Shown here: one piece after another, positions 7,632 to 16,414 of the stretch | Layout of the letters: each line of letters opens with the position of its first letter | How positions within the stretch are numbered: position 1 is the first letter of the stretch | DNA from: an uncultured Sunxiuqinia sp. | GTDB lineage: Bacteria > Bacteroidota > Bacteroidia > Bacteroidales > Prolixibacteraceae | Direction: 5' to 3' | NCBI RefSeq assembly: GCF_947495665.1 | Contig: NZ_CANLZV010000019.1 | Location: 1 to 64,000 of the forward strand | Length of the DNA stretch: 64,000 nucleotides | Notes under the pieces: model-generated | What the model saw: only the letters and a program-made list of their open reading frames with translations | Told to the model about the DNA's origin: nothing | Database searches by the model: none | Made by a program: the position numbers and the translations under genes

Positions 7632-8045
7632 TTAGCCTTTGATCTCCACAATTAATTGTTGGAATGTCTGTTCCCTTTTATCAGACTTCAACTCACATTC
7701 CCAAACGGTAATCACTTTCCAGCCTGCGACGTTAAGCGCAATTTCTTTTTCCTTGTCGCGTTTTTGGGTGTTTTTAATTTTCCGGAGCCACCATTCGGTA
7801 TTGGTTTTTGGGAGGGTAAAATAACGACATCCTTTGTGTCCATGCCAAAAGCAGCCGTTTACAAAAATGACGGTTTTATACTTGGGTAGTACAATATCCG
7901 GTTTCCCTGGCAGGTCTTTCACATTCAGCCGATAGCGAAAACCACGAGCAAAGAGGTACTTCCGAACCACGATTTCAGGTTTGGTGTTCTTCCCCTTAAT
8001 CCGGCTCATATTGTAACTTCTCGTTTTCGGATCATGTACATCCAT
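7632..8045 (-). CDS. vsr: Very short patch repair (Vsr) endonuclease
   Basis: This 137-residue protein has the full Vsr layout: an N-terminal MSRIKGKNTKPE segment, GKPDIV with catalytic D50, VNGCFWHGH with H68 in the active site, zinc-ligand-type cysteines (C65 and C73), and a C-terminal GWKVITVWECEL. Vsr nicks beside T in T:G mismatches that arise when 5-methylcytosine deaminates, so it protects the genome from the mutagenic effect of the neighbouring methyltransferase. The gene lies on the same strand, upstream of the controller gene, with about 150 bp between them. That gap contains the C-boxes and operon promoter, so vsr is probably transcribed separately. Confidence 0.95.
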   Translation of the reverse strand: MDVHDPKTRSYNMSRIKGKNTKPEIVVRKYLFARGFRYRLNVKDLPGKPDIVLPKYKTVIFVNGCFWHGHKGCRYFTLPKTNTEWWLRKIKNTQKRDKEKEIALNVAGWKVITVWECELKSDKREQTFQQLIVEIKG

Positions 8046-8196
8046 GCCTTAAAATTAGCAAAAGTTTTCCGCCTGTTTCCTTTCGCCTTACAGTAATTGG
8101 CTTTGCCAGGCAGAGGTGCTAATCACAACTTTAGGCGCAACGGATACTCCCGGTATTCACACAAAATATTCTTCTCAAAACAGCAAAAAATCAGAG

Positions 8197-8224
8197 TTGT
8201 CTTATGATCATTTATGTATATTTG
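8197..8224 (+). promoter_or_regulatory. Predicted promoter for the 8260 gene
   Basis: TTG (8197-8199), 17 nt, then TATATTTG (8217-8224) fits the Bacteroidota TTG / TAnnTTTG promoter form exactly. It lies 36 bp upstream of ATG 8260. Confidence 0.5.
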
Positions 8225-8259
8225 ATCAACTAATTACGAACAACTTATCACCTTATCCT

Positions 8260-9153
8260 ATGAAACGTATTTTAATGGGTTTTCTGCTATGCCTGCTGCT
8301 GGTGTGGTCGGGCCAGGCCCAGGATCGGATTGTAACCTGGAATAACGACACCATCCCCTGCACCATTACCAACAGCGGAGCGCGATACATTCGCTTTACC
8401 GTGTATCAGAATGGCATTCAAACCAACGGCCGCTTAAACCGAACGGAGATCAAGCAGATCATTCAGGCCGAGAAGGCCCCGGTTAGCCTGCAGGCTCAGC
8501 CGGAGTTTCATCGCTGGCGGGTTGCGCTTTCGGGCGGTTTGTCATACCTCACCGGCGATACCGACCCGGCTCGTGACGGCGCCCGGCAGCAAGGGCTAAC
8601 CAACGAACAGGCGGACGACTATTTCCAACAGCTGTTGCTGGGCTGGCAAAGCAGCGCCCAGGTTCACTTCTTTCTGGATTCGGACCTGGCCTTTGGCCTC
8701 CACTATCGGTTCCACACCTCCCAGGCCGATGTGTTTGCCACCTTCGACCCGCAAGATGGCATGAACCTTTACCACGGACAGATGAAGGAAACCATCTACA
8801 CCCACTACATTGGCCCCTCGGTGTTTGGCAACCACCAGCTTTCGGCCAATCAGAAGTGGTGGCTGAACGGTTCTTTCTCGGCTGGTATCGCTTTTTACCG
8901 GGATGAGTTGTCGGTATTAAACTCCGGCATGCTGCTCACCGGAAAGGCTTTTGGGGCTACCCTCGACATGGGGCTGGAATATTTTGTGGCCCCCCGGGTT
9001 TCGGTGGGGCTCAACCTCGGGCTGTTTGTCTCTAACCTGACCAAGGTGACGATGGACGACGGCTATAACCAAAGCTCGGTTAAGCTGGAAGAGGAGGAAA
9101 GACAAAACCTGTCGTCGCTGGACGTTTCTACCGGACTTCGTTTTTACTTTTAA
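8260..9153 (+). CDS. Secreted outer-membrane beta-barrel-like protein
   Basis: This 297-residue protein starts with a clear signal peptide (MKRILMGFLLCLLLVWSGQAQ, cut after about residue 21). An early domain of about 60 residues (VTWNNDTIPCTITNSGARYI) resembles the short leader domain seen on many Bacteroidota barrel proteins. The rest alternates short hydrophobic/aromatic strands and ends GLRFYF, the terminal aromatic signature of outer-membrane barrels. The frame is open 144 nt further upstream, but only ATG 8260 gives a signal peptide and lies just after a good promoter. The lipoprotein gene 12 bp downstream is probably co-transcribed. The substrate or partner is unknown. Confidence 0.7.
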   Translation: MKRILMGFLLCLLLVWSGQAQDRIVTWNNDTIPCTITNSGARYIRFTVYQNGIQTNGRLNRTEIKQIIQAEKAPVSLQAQPEFHRWRVALSGGLSYLTGDTDPARDGARQQGLTNEQADDYFQQLLLGWQSSAQVHFFLDSDLAFGLHYRFHTSQADVFATFDPQDGMNLYHGQMKETIYTHYIGPSVFGNHQLSANQKWWLNGSFSAGIAFYRDELSVLNSGMLLTGKAFGATLDMGLEYFVAPRVSVGLNLGLFVSNLTKVTMDDGYNQSSVKLEEEERQNLSSLDVSTGLRFYF

Positions 9154-9165
9154 ACCCGAACAGCT

Positions 9166-10647
9166 ATGTACAAGATACTTCGCAATTTGATTTTCATGGG
9201 GTTGGCCCTGGCTACCCTCTCGTGCAACGACGATTTCTTAAAGCAGAACGAGCTGCCGCTATACGCCTTCCCCGATCCGCTTATGTTATCGGCTGATCAA
9301 CCCGTCAGTGCCATCACCCTCACCATTCCGGATGCAGGAAACCAGGCGTTTTACATCCAGTCGCAGCCGAAGTGGCTGGCTTTTGATCAGTTGCAAGGCA
9401 GTTTCCGCGATGGCAGTGTAAGCCTGCCCTACCGGTTTATCGATCCGGGCTATCAAACCGTCGAGGGCTATTACGCGGCTCCGCTCATCCTGTGCATCAA
9501 AGAAAAAGCCTATTACCAGCTGGATATCTGGTATGGTAATTTTGATACGAATCCGAGTGTTCCGGATACAACAGGGAATGGTGGTGATCCTGGAAATGGC
9601 GGTGAAAATCCCGGGAATGGAGAAGATTCCACGATTGTGAATCAAGGTAAGACCTTCTATTTCGATGGAACAGTGGTTGATGCCGTTTACCATAAGCCCA
9701 GTGACCGTCTCGTTATTGCCACCAAAAATCCGGATCAGTTGCTGGTTTACAATACGCGCGATGAAAGCCAGTCGGTTGTTGCACTAAGCAAGGTCCCCAA
9801 CTGCCTGGAACTAACACAAGATGATCAATTGTTGGTGGGATACACAGTAGCCTTCGTTTCGGCTTTTCAGCTCGACAACATGGAACTGCTGCAAACTTAT
9901 ACGCTCGACTGCATTCCTTTTGACCTGGCTCATGGCGACAACGATTTATGCTATGTATCTCCCGGAGGGGAAAATGACAAGAGCATGCGTGTTCTTAACC
10001 TCAAAACAGCGGAGCTGATATCGAAAGAGTTTGCTTTTTATCATCACTTTGATGAACAAACAATCATTAAGAAAGTTAAAGGAGAACCCCGGCTACTGGC
10101 AACCCGAACCCGCGTTTCTCCTTCCGGTTTGCTTTTGTTCGACATCAGTGAAGGCATCCCTAATGACACCATCTCCTATTGGCATGAAGGCCTGATCAAT
10201 ATCTGGCCAACCAACGATGGCAAACGATTTATTGATTATCGGGGCAATGTGTTTTTTATCCCCGAATACAATACTCAGGTGACCAATTCAATCGATGGCT
10301 TCAACCAATATGGAACAATAGAACTGGCCTACGCCAATGTTTCCCATGTGGATGAAAACGATGCTACCAAACGCTTTTTTGTTGCCACCTCAGACACCTG
10401 GCCAACAAGTTCAGACTACTATCATCCTTCTGTGATTCATGTTTTCGACTCCGAAGGCTTAGGCTTAAAGCGTACCTTGGAACCTTCAACAAGCGTACTC
10501 AACGCGCAACAGACAGGACAGCACTTTGTGGGCTATGTTTTCTCCAACCAGGCAGGAGATAAACTGTTTGCCATCCGCAGGCTAACAGAAGAATGGCAAC
10601 ACACGCAATGGTCGGTTGAAGAGTTCAACCTGGATGAAGAGAAATAG
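9166..10647 (+). CDS. Lipoprotein with C-terminal propeller-like region
   Basis: This 493-residue protein has a lipoprotein signal peptide with the lipobox ATLSC (Cys20). A domain of about 110 residues follows, then a flexible Gly/Asn/Asp-rich linker with three GNG-type repeats (about 138-152). The C-terminal ~330 residues contain repeated strand patterns (VVDAVYHKPSDRLVIATKNP; LLVYNTRDESQSVVALSKV) reminiscent of YVTN/WD-type beta-propellers. It is probably surface exposed and may act with the preceding barrel protein. A strong terminator follows 40 bp after the stop. No enzymatic motif was recognised. Confidence 0.6.
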   Translation: MYKILRNLIFMGLALATLSCNDDFLKQNELPLYAFPDPLMLSADQPVSAITLTIPDAGNQAFYIQSQPKWLAFDQLQGSFRDGSVSLPYRFIDPGYQTVEGYYAAPLILCIKEKAYYQLDIWYGNFDTNPSVPDTTGNGGDPGNGGENPGNGEDSTIVNQGKTFYFDGTVVDAVYHKPSDRLVIATKNPDQLLVYNTRDESQSVVALSKVPNCLELTQDDQLLVGYTVAFVSAFQLDNMELLQTYTLDCIPFDLAHGDNDLCYVSPGGENDKSMRVLNLKTAELISKEFAFYHHFDEQTIIKKVKGEPRLLATRTRVSPSGLLLFDISEGIPNDTISYWHEGLINIWPTNDGKRFIDYRGNVFFIPEYNTQVTNSIDGFNQYGTIELAYANVSHVDENDATKRFFVATSDTWPTSSDYYHPSVIHVFDSEGLGLKRTLEPSTSVLNAQQTGQHFVGYVFSNQAGDKLFAIRRLTEEWQHTQWSVEEFNLDEEK

Positions 10648-10687
10648 CAGGCGGACTTGCTAAACCGAGACCCCTTAAAATCGCAAA

Positions 10688-10728
10688 AAGGTGAAGGCCG
10701 CGGCATCCCACGGCCTTCACCTTTTTTT
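10688..10728. terminator. Strong, probably bidirectional terminator
   Basis: A perfect 13-bp stem (AAGGTGAAGGCCG / CGGCCTTCACCTT) has a 10-nt loop. It is followed by a T run on the plus strand, and five A residues upstream give a T run on the minus strand. It separates the convergent genes ending at 10647 (plus) and 10807 (minus). Confidence 0.85.
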
Positions 10729-10750
10729 CGAAAATACGGTCAACTACTCT

Positions 10751-10797
10751 TTGCTCTCTGCTCTTTGCCCTCTGCCCTCTGCCCTCTGCCCTCTGCT
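10751..10797. repeat. 7-bp tandem repeat (CCCTCTG units)
   Basis: CTCTGCC-type heptamers repeat about six times, some degenerate (CTCTTTG variants at the left end). The array lies between the terminator and the stop of the DUF1080 gene. It could vary in copy number by slippage but lies outside any gene I accept. Confidence 0.7.
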
Positions 10798-10806
10798 TAC
10801 AGGATC

Positions 10807-11580
10807 CTAAAAATCCGTATTGGGTTCAGCCAGGTCCAGCTCTTTAATCCAAATGTTTCGGTAAAGCACCGGGTGTCCTTCAGCTTGCAGCTTGATTCCT
10901 CCCGGACGATCGGTAATGCCATAACCATCGTCGTTCCCTCCGTCAAGACCGGAATAGGGACCACCCCAAACTTTATTGATGGCAACATTGGAGTGCACTT
11001 TTTGCCCGTTGAAGTAAACCGTTACCAGGGGTTTTTCGGTGAGTTCTCCATTTTCAAAGCGGGCCGCACGAAACTGAATATCGTAGGCATTCCATTGTCC
11101 AACACCCTTGTAGGCAAAATAGGGCGATTCCGTTTCATTAATCACCGTGCCCATCCCGTGTCGGGTTGAATCGCCATCAAGCACCTGAATTTCATAGCGG
11201 TTTTGCAGGTACACCCCGCTGTTTCCTTTTTCTTGCTGAATGAGAAATTCCACATGCAACCGGAAATCCCTATACTTCTGCTTCGTTACAATATCCGCCG
11301 TTCCATATTGTCCGCCTGCTGCCGTCGGGTCGTTGCTGTTAACAGCCGTGCCTGTCCCGGCAGGATCATCCACAATCTCCCACTTAATGGGCAGTTCGGC
11401 AGCCAAACGCGGTCCTTCCCAGTAGGTCCACTGCTCATCCAGCATCTGGCGGGAGCCGTCAAAAAGCACCTGAGCATCAGCAGGAGCCTTAGCTCCCACT
11501 CCTACAGGCTGTTCGTTGCACGAAGTCGTTGTGGCGATCAGACACCAGGCAAAAAATAAAAATTGAATCGTTCGTTTCAT
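10807..11580 (-). CDS. DUF1080 (3-keto-disaccharide hydrolase-like) lipoprotein
   Basis: This 257-residue lipoprotein (lipobox near Cys21, ATTTSC) contains one concanavalin-like DUF1080 domain. Typical stretches are EWTYWEGP-like at the start, FRLHVEFLIQQEKGNSGVYL in the middle, YEIQVLDGDS, and a final GHPVLYRNIWIKEL. Family members bind or cleave glycosides, and some are 3-keto-disaccharide hydrolases. The start at 11580 gives a proper signal peptide, while the upstream extension (to 11700) does not. The gene is divergent from the dipeptidase gene across a 342-bp gap and converges on the 9166 gene. The substrate is unknown. Confidence 0.85.
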   Translation of the reverse strand: MKRTIQFLFFAWCLIATTTSCNEQPVGVGAKAPADAQVLFDGSRQMLDEQWTYWEGPRLAAELPIKWEIVDDPAGTGTAVNSNDPTAAGGQYGTADIVTKQKYRDFRLHVEFLIQQEKGNSGVYLQNRYEIQVLDGDSTRHGMGTVINETESPYFAYKGVGQWNAYDIQFRAARFENGELTEKPLVTVYFNGQKVHSNVAINKVWGGPYSGLDGGNDDGYGITDRPGGIKLQAEGHPVLYRNIWIKELDLAEPNTDF

Positions 11581-11922
11581 CCTGTTCGTTTTAATGGGGT
11601 TAGCGCTCCCCAAGTTACCAAAACTTAGGAGATTCTCCTTCTTTTCGAGCAAGCAAACACAATGCGGTGGCCTCTCCCAAAGAGGGCTTGCCTGAAACAA
11701 GCGACATATTCACGACACACAACAGCCGAATCCTTGATTCACAAAACCCGCACCTTAGGCGAATCGCTTGATTTTCAAGCTCCTTTTTCTTATCTTGAAG
11801 TTCCTGCGCAAAAAGCGCCTACGTAAAATCACCAACCAAAAATCTTTCCGGCAACCAATCGTCTGCTTTAGCTCCCAGGCACAGCTCCGTGCAAAGCGGT
11901 AACCCTTAAAACAAGCAAACTT
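11581..11922. other. Divergent intergenic region, no gene seen
   Basis: This 342-bp gap between two divergent genes must hold both promoters. I see a small CTTGATTTTCAAG hairpin near 11770 but no clear promoter pair and no plausible reading frame. Confidence 0.4.
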
Positions 11923-13362
11923 ATGGAAGCACTCTTTATCGATTTACACACCCATCCCGCCATTAAGCCTTTGGGCAAGAGTTTCAACAGCCAGACCGGG
12001 CAAAACAGCCCCAATCGCAACCGCCAAAACAGCCTGTGGCATGCCGATGCTCCGTCATTCCTCGACAAACTGGCCAATATCACCACCACACTCACCAAGT
12101 TCCGGCAAGCCGATTTTACCACCCTGGCCAAGGGAGGTGCTCAGGTTGTCTGCGTTTCGTTGTGCGGCCTCGAGAAAGGCTTTGTCATGACCAAACTAGG
12201 CACCTCGCTCCCCGCCGATCTGATTAACAACCTGGTTATTGGAATGGGCAGGAAACGAATTGATCATGTTCAGCAAATGTCCAATTACTTTACCGACCTG
12301 GAAATGGAATACCAGTTTTACAAGCAGCTGGACGGGCACCGCATCCTACTGGATGGAGCATGGTACCAGTATAAGATCGTATCCGACTTTTCTGAAATTG
12401 AATCCGGTTCTGAAGACCAGACAAATACGATCTATGTCATTCTGACCATTGAAGGGGGCCATGTGTTTAACTGTGGTCTTCAACGAATGGGGAAAACGGC
12501 AGATGCAGCCGAGGTACTCGCCAATGTGAAAAAGGTGAAGCAGTGGGATCACCGCCTCTTCTTCATGGGTTTGACTCATCATTTCAACAATGAGCTGGTC
12601 GGACATGCCCCAAGCCTAAGCGGACTGGTAAGCAAACTGTGTGACCAAAAAGAAGGGATGAATACCGGGTTTACCGACTTAGGCTGGAAGGTGCTGCGTC
12701 AATTGCTGGACAACACCGATGGCAGGCGGGTGCTGATCGACTTGAAGCACATGAGTGTGCAGGCTCGCGAGGAATATTACCAGTTTCTGAAACAGGAACA
12801 TCCCAATGAAATTATTCCGCTGATTGTGAGTCATGGCGCAGTCAATGGCTTTCGCTCCCATCTGGAGCTGGTGGAAGATGACCTGTTTAACTACGGCAAG
12901 TTTCAGGGAACCGCCATCAATTTCTACGATGATGAGCTGGTTCGTATTGCCCAATCAGGCGGCATTTTCGGAATTCAGTTTGATGAACGACGTGTGGCCA
13001 GCAAACTCGAGTTGAAAAAATCCGGGCCATTCCTCAACCGACGCAAAATGTTGTTTCATCAGTCGAAGCTGATTTGGAACCAGATTGAGCATATGGCAGA
13101 GGTACTTAACCGCCATGGGCTGTTTGCTTGGGGGATCCAGAGTATCGGAACCGATTTTGACGGGATGATCAATCCACTCAACGGCTTTTGGACTGCCGGC
13201 GAAATGCCGCTGTTTGACAGCTACCTGGAAAAGCATGCCTTTAACTTCCTCCAATCGGAGCAGTCCAAAACGCTAACAGCCTTTAACCGGATCAAGCCTT
13301 CGGAAATCGTTGACCGATTCATGAAAGAGAATGCTTATGATTTTCTGAAAAGGAACTTTTAA
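11923..13362 (+). CDS. Peptidase M19 / membrane-dipeptidase family enzyme
   Basis: This 479-residue metal-dependent amidohydrolase matches the renal-dipeptidase (M19) pattern: FIDLHTHP at the N-terminus (metal ligands H9 and H11), VILTIEGGHVFNCG (about 170-185, bridging Glu), LTHHFNNELVG (about 215), a VLIDLKHMS segment, PLIVSHGAVNGF (about 300, metal His), and IGTDFDGM (about 409). It lacks a signal peptide, so it is probably cytoplasmic. It is longer than typical M19 enzymes (about 330-420 aa), with extra segments near the N-terminus and around residue 335. It is monocistronic; the next gene is convergent and a hairpin terminator lies between. The true substrate could be a dipeptide or another small amide. 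Confidence 0.8.
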   Translation: MEALFIDLHTHPAIKPLGKSFNSQTGQNSPNRNRQNSLWHADAPSFLDKLANITTTLTKFRQADFTTLAKGGAQVVCVSLCGLEKGFVMTKLGTSLPADLINNLVIGMGRKRIDHVQQMSNYFTDLEMEYQFYKQLDGHRILLDGAWYQYKIVSDFSEIESGSEDQTNTIYVILTIEGGHVFNCGLQRMGKTADAAEVLANVKKVKQWDHRLFFMGLTHHFNNELVGHAPSLSGLVSKLCDQKEGMNTGFTDLGWKVLRQLLDNTDGRRVLIDLKHMSVQAREEYYQFLKQEHPNEIIPLIVSHGAVNGFRSHLELVEDDLFNYGKFQGTAINFYDDELVRIAQSGGIFGIQFDERRVASKLELKKSGPFLNRRKMLFHQSKLIWNQIEHMAEVLNRHGLFAWGIQSIGTDFDGMINPLNGFWTAGEMPLFDSYLEKHAFNFLQSEQSKTLTAFNRIKPSEIVDRFMKENAYDFLKRNF

Positions 13363-13425
13363 GTGTTGGCTTTTGAACCAGCCTTTGATTAAACCGTTAG
13401 GAGCATTCCATCGGAGCATAAAAAA

Positions 13426-13448
13426 AGCCTGCATTATTCATGCAGGCT
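13426..13448 (-). terminator. Terminator between convergent genes
   Basis: The perfect stem AGCCTGCAT / ATGCAGGCT has a 5-nt loop. The A run upstream on the plus strand becomes a seven-base T run on the minus strand. It mainly ends the minus-strand hydrolase gene and may also stop the plus-strand dipeptidase transcript. Confidence 0.8.
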
Positions 13449-13496
13449 TCTTAAAAAAGCAAATTAGTCCGGTCCAAGACTAACTTGCCAGAAAAG

Positions 13497-13844
13497 TTAT
13501 TTATCAGCTATTTTATTAATCATCTGAAAGATAATCCCCCACTCCGGCAGTCCGCCCAAGTTACGGTCGTCAATATAAATATCGGCATTTATCTTCCGCG
13601 AAAAATTCTCATCATACTCTTCTTCCGGGAAGTTTTTGTTAACAGCATAAAACTGAACCCCTTTCGATTCGCAAAACTGAATCGCTTCTTCCAAAGGCTT
13701 ACCATGTCGGTAAGTCCACAGAATCAGCCGATGCCCTCTCTCCTGAAGTTTTTTCAGGGTTAAGGTCGCAAAAGGGATCTCCTTCCCAATTTTCGGAAAC
13801 CGATGCTCTACAATGGTCCCGTCAAAATCAACCGCAATAATCAT
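13497..13844 (-). CDS. Small HAD-like hydrolase
   Basis: This 115-residue protein starts with IIAVDFDGTIV, the DxDGT nucleophile motif of HAD phosphatases (D6 and D8). It continues with a motif II-like LILWTYR (Thr), a lysine region, and the acidic motif DIYIDDRNLGG near residue 95. It is shorter than classic HAD enzymes and resembles the compact, capless Bacteroidota HAD family. It is cytoplasmic. The start at 13844 puts the catalytic strand right at the N-terminus; an upstream extension of 12 residues is less likely. It lies downstream of the polysaccharide operon but beyond a hairpin terminator at 13927-13958. Its substrate is unknown. Confidence 0.8.
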   Translation of the reverse strand: MIIAVDFDGTIVEHRFPKIGKEIPFATLTLKKLQERGHRLILWTYRHGKPLEEAIQFCESKGVQFYAVNKNFPEEEYDENFSRKINADIYIDDRNLGGLPEWGIIFQMINKIADK

Positions 13845-13926
13845 AAGTTGTCTTTTTCTTTTATCTTTTAGAAAGCCCATGCTTTTTGATGGCTTTTAAA
13901 ATAGTTTGTTCTTGAATTTGCTGGGT

Positions 13927-13958
13927 AAGACAAGGCACCCCGAAGGCTGCCTTGTCTT
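13927..13958 (-). terminator. Hairpin at the end of the polysaccharide operon
   Basis: A perfect 11-bp stem (AAGACAAGGCA / TGCCTTGTCTT) with a 10-nt loop lies 17 bp after the stop of the tyrosine-kinase gene. The T run is weak on the minus strand, so efficiency is uncertain. Confidence 0.5.
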
Positions 13959-13974
13959 TGTTTAAGTAAAGAAA

Positions 13975-16356
13975 TCATCCAGTGTAACTAGGGCTGGAAT
14001 CAAAGTAGTAATAACTACTTTTTCTTTTATAGCTGTAGTCAGCTCCATATGCTCCAACATGCGCATGTTTAGAAAGGTGGATATCATTCAGAATAATTCC
14101 GGCATTCTTCATGGATTTCTTTTTATGCACATGATCTATGAATTTAATTTCATTTTTCTTGCTATAGTCCTGCCGCATGACAAACAGGTTGATGTCCACC
14201 TTTTGCCCGATAATGATTCCATCAGACACAATGGATAAAGGAGGATTGTCGAAAACAATGTAATCGAACAACTCCCGACACCGGTTAATCAATTCCTCAA
14301 ACTTGCCATTTTCAAGCAATTCCGACGGATTGGGAGGAATCGGTCCTGCGGAGATAAACTGCAGGTTCTCTACACGGGTTTGCCGGAAGATTTCATCAAA
14401 CGAACTAAAGTCCGTCAGATACGTACTGAGTCCTTCTTTATTTTTATACTTAAGCCGGTTGTGTAAGCTTGGTTTGCGTAAATCACAATCCACCAAAAGC
14501 ACTTTCTTATTATTCAAAGCAATCATGGAAGCCAGGTTGGCCGAGGTGAATGATTTTCCTTCACCGGAAATTACAGAGTTTACCCCAATGATGATTGTCC
14601 CGTCCTTTTTTCTCGGTCCAACGAACTGCAGGTTGGTTCGCAATTCCCTGAACGATTCCGCAATAGCCGACCGTGGGTTGTCAATAGCAGCCAAATACTC
14701 GCTGCTTACATTGGCATTCACAATATTACCAATCACCGGAATATCACTATACTCTTCCACATCCTCGGCTGATTTTATCCGGTCGTAGAAATAAGTCCCC
14801 AACATCAACACAACAAAAGGCACAAATAAACCACCAAACATTCCGGCAGCCACATTGATCATCAAATTCGGTCCAAGTCGTACCGCCAACTCAGGTCTGG
14901 CCTGATCCAGTACTTCCGTATCCGAAACATTGGAAGCATGTGTGATCGCTGCTTCTGCCCGCTTCTTCAGCAAGAAAGTATACAGTTCATTATTCAAATC
15001 ATACATGCGCTGCATGTTCATCATTTGCTGCTCCGTTTTCGGGTAGGCTGTCAACTGTTGGTTCACTTTATCAATGCGTCGATCCAATCCCTGCACCTGA
15101 ATAATGGCATTATTGATCAGGTTCTTCAGATTTTCCTGAAGGTTTCTTTTCACCATGTCAATCTGGTTACCAATCAAGATCAGTTTGGGGTTTTTCTCTT
15201 GAGCCGTATAGGAAATAACTTCCCGCGAACGATATAAGTCGCTAAGTTGAACGACCAAGCTATTCAGTGATTCATCCACGATTCCAACGACCGAAGGAGC
15301 AACCACCTCCTTCATCTTCTCGGTATCATTTAAATATTTCTGAAGATTCCGGTAATAATCCAGATGTGACTGAATCATGGACCGTTCGGTATCTAAATCT
15401 ACCAACTTCTGCACGATAATCCCTCCTTCCTGGCTCATGTCAACAATTTGGTTCCGCGACCGGAAAGAAGTAAAGTTATTGCCCGCCACTTTCAAGGTAT
15501 CAATCACATCTTTAAGTTGCGAATCGATAAAATTCACGGTGGTTTCGGAGGTATGGTTCTTGGCCCGCAACTCATACGCCAGATACACTGAACTCAGTTC
15601 ATTCAGGTAGTCGGCTCCTTTTTCCGGAACATTATCTTCAAGGGTCAGACTAATCAAATCGGCCTTTTCTACCAACTCTTCAATGACCAGTCTTCCCCTA
15701 TAATCTTTCACCAGCTGGTCGAGGTTGTTAAACGTAAAAAAGTATTGTTCATCCCGACTGGCTGTCTTTGGATATAAGGTGAAGTTAAAATAGTCATTTG
15801 AAAAAGGTTCCCCGTAAGTTCCCCTATCCTTGAATTTAATTTCTACTTCTCGCCCATAAAGCCACGTTTTGGCATCAACGACAAGCTCGTAATTCGTTGA
15901 ATCCAGCATATGCACATGAATGGGAACTCCTTCCAAGTTGGTTGCAGTACGATCATACAAAACATCAAAAGGCTCATTGCCATACAACTCATTATCCCGA
16001 AACATCATTTCCTGATACCAACTTGTTGACCAATCCAAATTTTCCAAAACCCGGCGATTGATCGAATAAGAAGTCAAAATTCCAATATGATTTTGCAGAT
16101 TGATATTTCCTCCCATTGATCCGGCAAATGGCAGATCCATTTTGAGTTGGTTATTTTCTTTATCCTTAATCAGAAACAAACTTTGCAACTGATAAGACGG
16201 GGAGGTTATTTGGGTAAATAAATACCCCAAACCTGCTCCGATAAAGCCCACAAACATAAACCAATACCAGTTTCGCTTCAGTTTATGAATGAACTTTTTT
16301 ACAGCAAGCATGTCCTCCCTTTCCAATGAATTGGAGAATTCTTCCATCGTTTTCAT
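13975..16356 (-). CDS. wzc: Wzc-like polysaccharide co-polymerase / tyrosine kinase
   Basis: This 793-residue inner-membrane protein governs chain length and export. An N-terminal Wzz domain follows the first membrane helix (WYWFMFVGFIGAGLGYLF, about 30-50). A long periplasmic coiled-coil region runs to a second helix (about 515-540), and a cytoplasmic BY-kinase domain follows. The kinase has Walker A SGEGKS (about 597-602), Walker A' LLVDCDLRKP (about 620) and Walker B YIVFDNPP (about 699). The tail carries seven tyrosines within its last ~24 residues, the usual autophosphorylation cluster. ATG 16356 is preferred over a TTG two codons upstream. It is the last gene of the proximal block, behind the Wza-like gene. 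Confidence 0.93.
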   Translation of the reverse strand: MKTMEEFSNSLEREDMLAVKKFIHKLKRNWYWFMFVGFIGAGLGYLFTQITSPSYQLQSLFLIKDKENNQLKMDLPFAGSMGGNINLQNHIGILTSYSINRRVLENLDWSTSWYQEMMFRDNELYGNEPFDVLYDRTATNLEGVPIHVHMLDSTNYELVVDAKTWLYGREVEIKFKDRGTYGEPFSNDYFNFTLYPKTASRDEQYFFTFNNLDQLVKDYRGRLVIEELVEKADLISLTLEDNVPEKGADYLNELSSVYLAYELRAKNHTSETTVNFIDSQLKDVIDTLKVAGNNFTSFRSRNQIVDMSQEGGIIVQKLVDLDTERSMIQSHLDYYRNLQKYLNDTEKMKEVVAPSVVGIVDESLNSLVVQLSDLYRSREVISYTAQEKNPKLILIGNQIDMVKRNLQENLKNLINNAIIQVQGLDRRIDKVNQQLTAYPKTEQQMMNMQRMYDLNNELYTFLLKKRAEAAITHASNVSDTEVLDQARPELAVRLGPNLMINVAAGMFGGLFVPFVVLMLGTYFYDRIKSAEDVEEYSDIPVIGNIVNANVSSEYLAAIDNPRSAIAESFRELRTNLQFVGPRKKDGTIIIGVNSVISGEGKSFTSANLASMIALNNKKVLLVDCDLRKPSLHNRLKYKNKEGLSTYLTDFSSFDEIFRQTRVENLQFISAGPIPPNPSELLENGKFEELINRCRELFDYIVFDNPPLSIVSDGIIIGQKVDINLFVMRQDYSKKNEIKFIDHVHKKKSMKNAGIILNDIHLSKHAHVGAYGADYSYKRKSSYYYFDSSPSYTG

Positions 16357-16414
16357 AGACAAAATCTTTACTTAAATATTTAAAAAAACTCATGCCTGGT
16401 TAATTCATTCTGCC

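Noticed and set aside
10657-11169. Plus-strand frame of 170 codons after the lipoprotein gene
   Set aside because: It runs through a terminator hairpin and a heptamer tandem repeat, then antisense to the DUF1080 gene, which has clear family motifs on the other strand.
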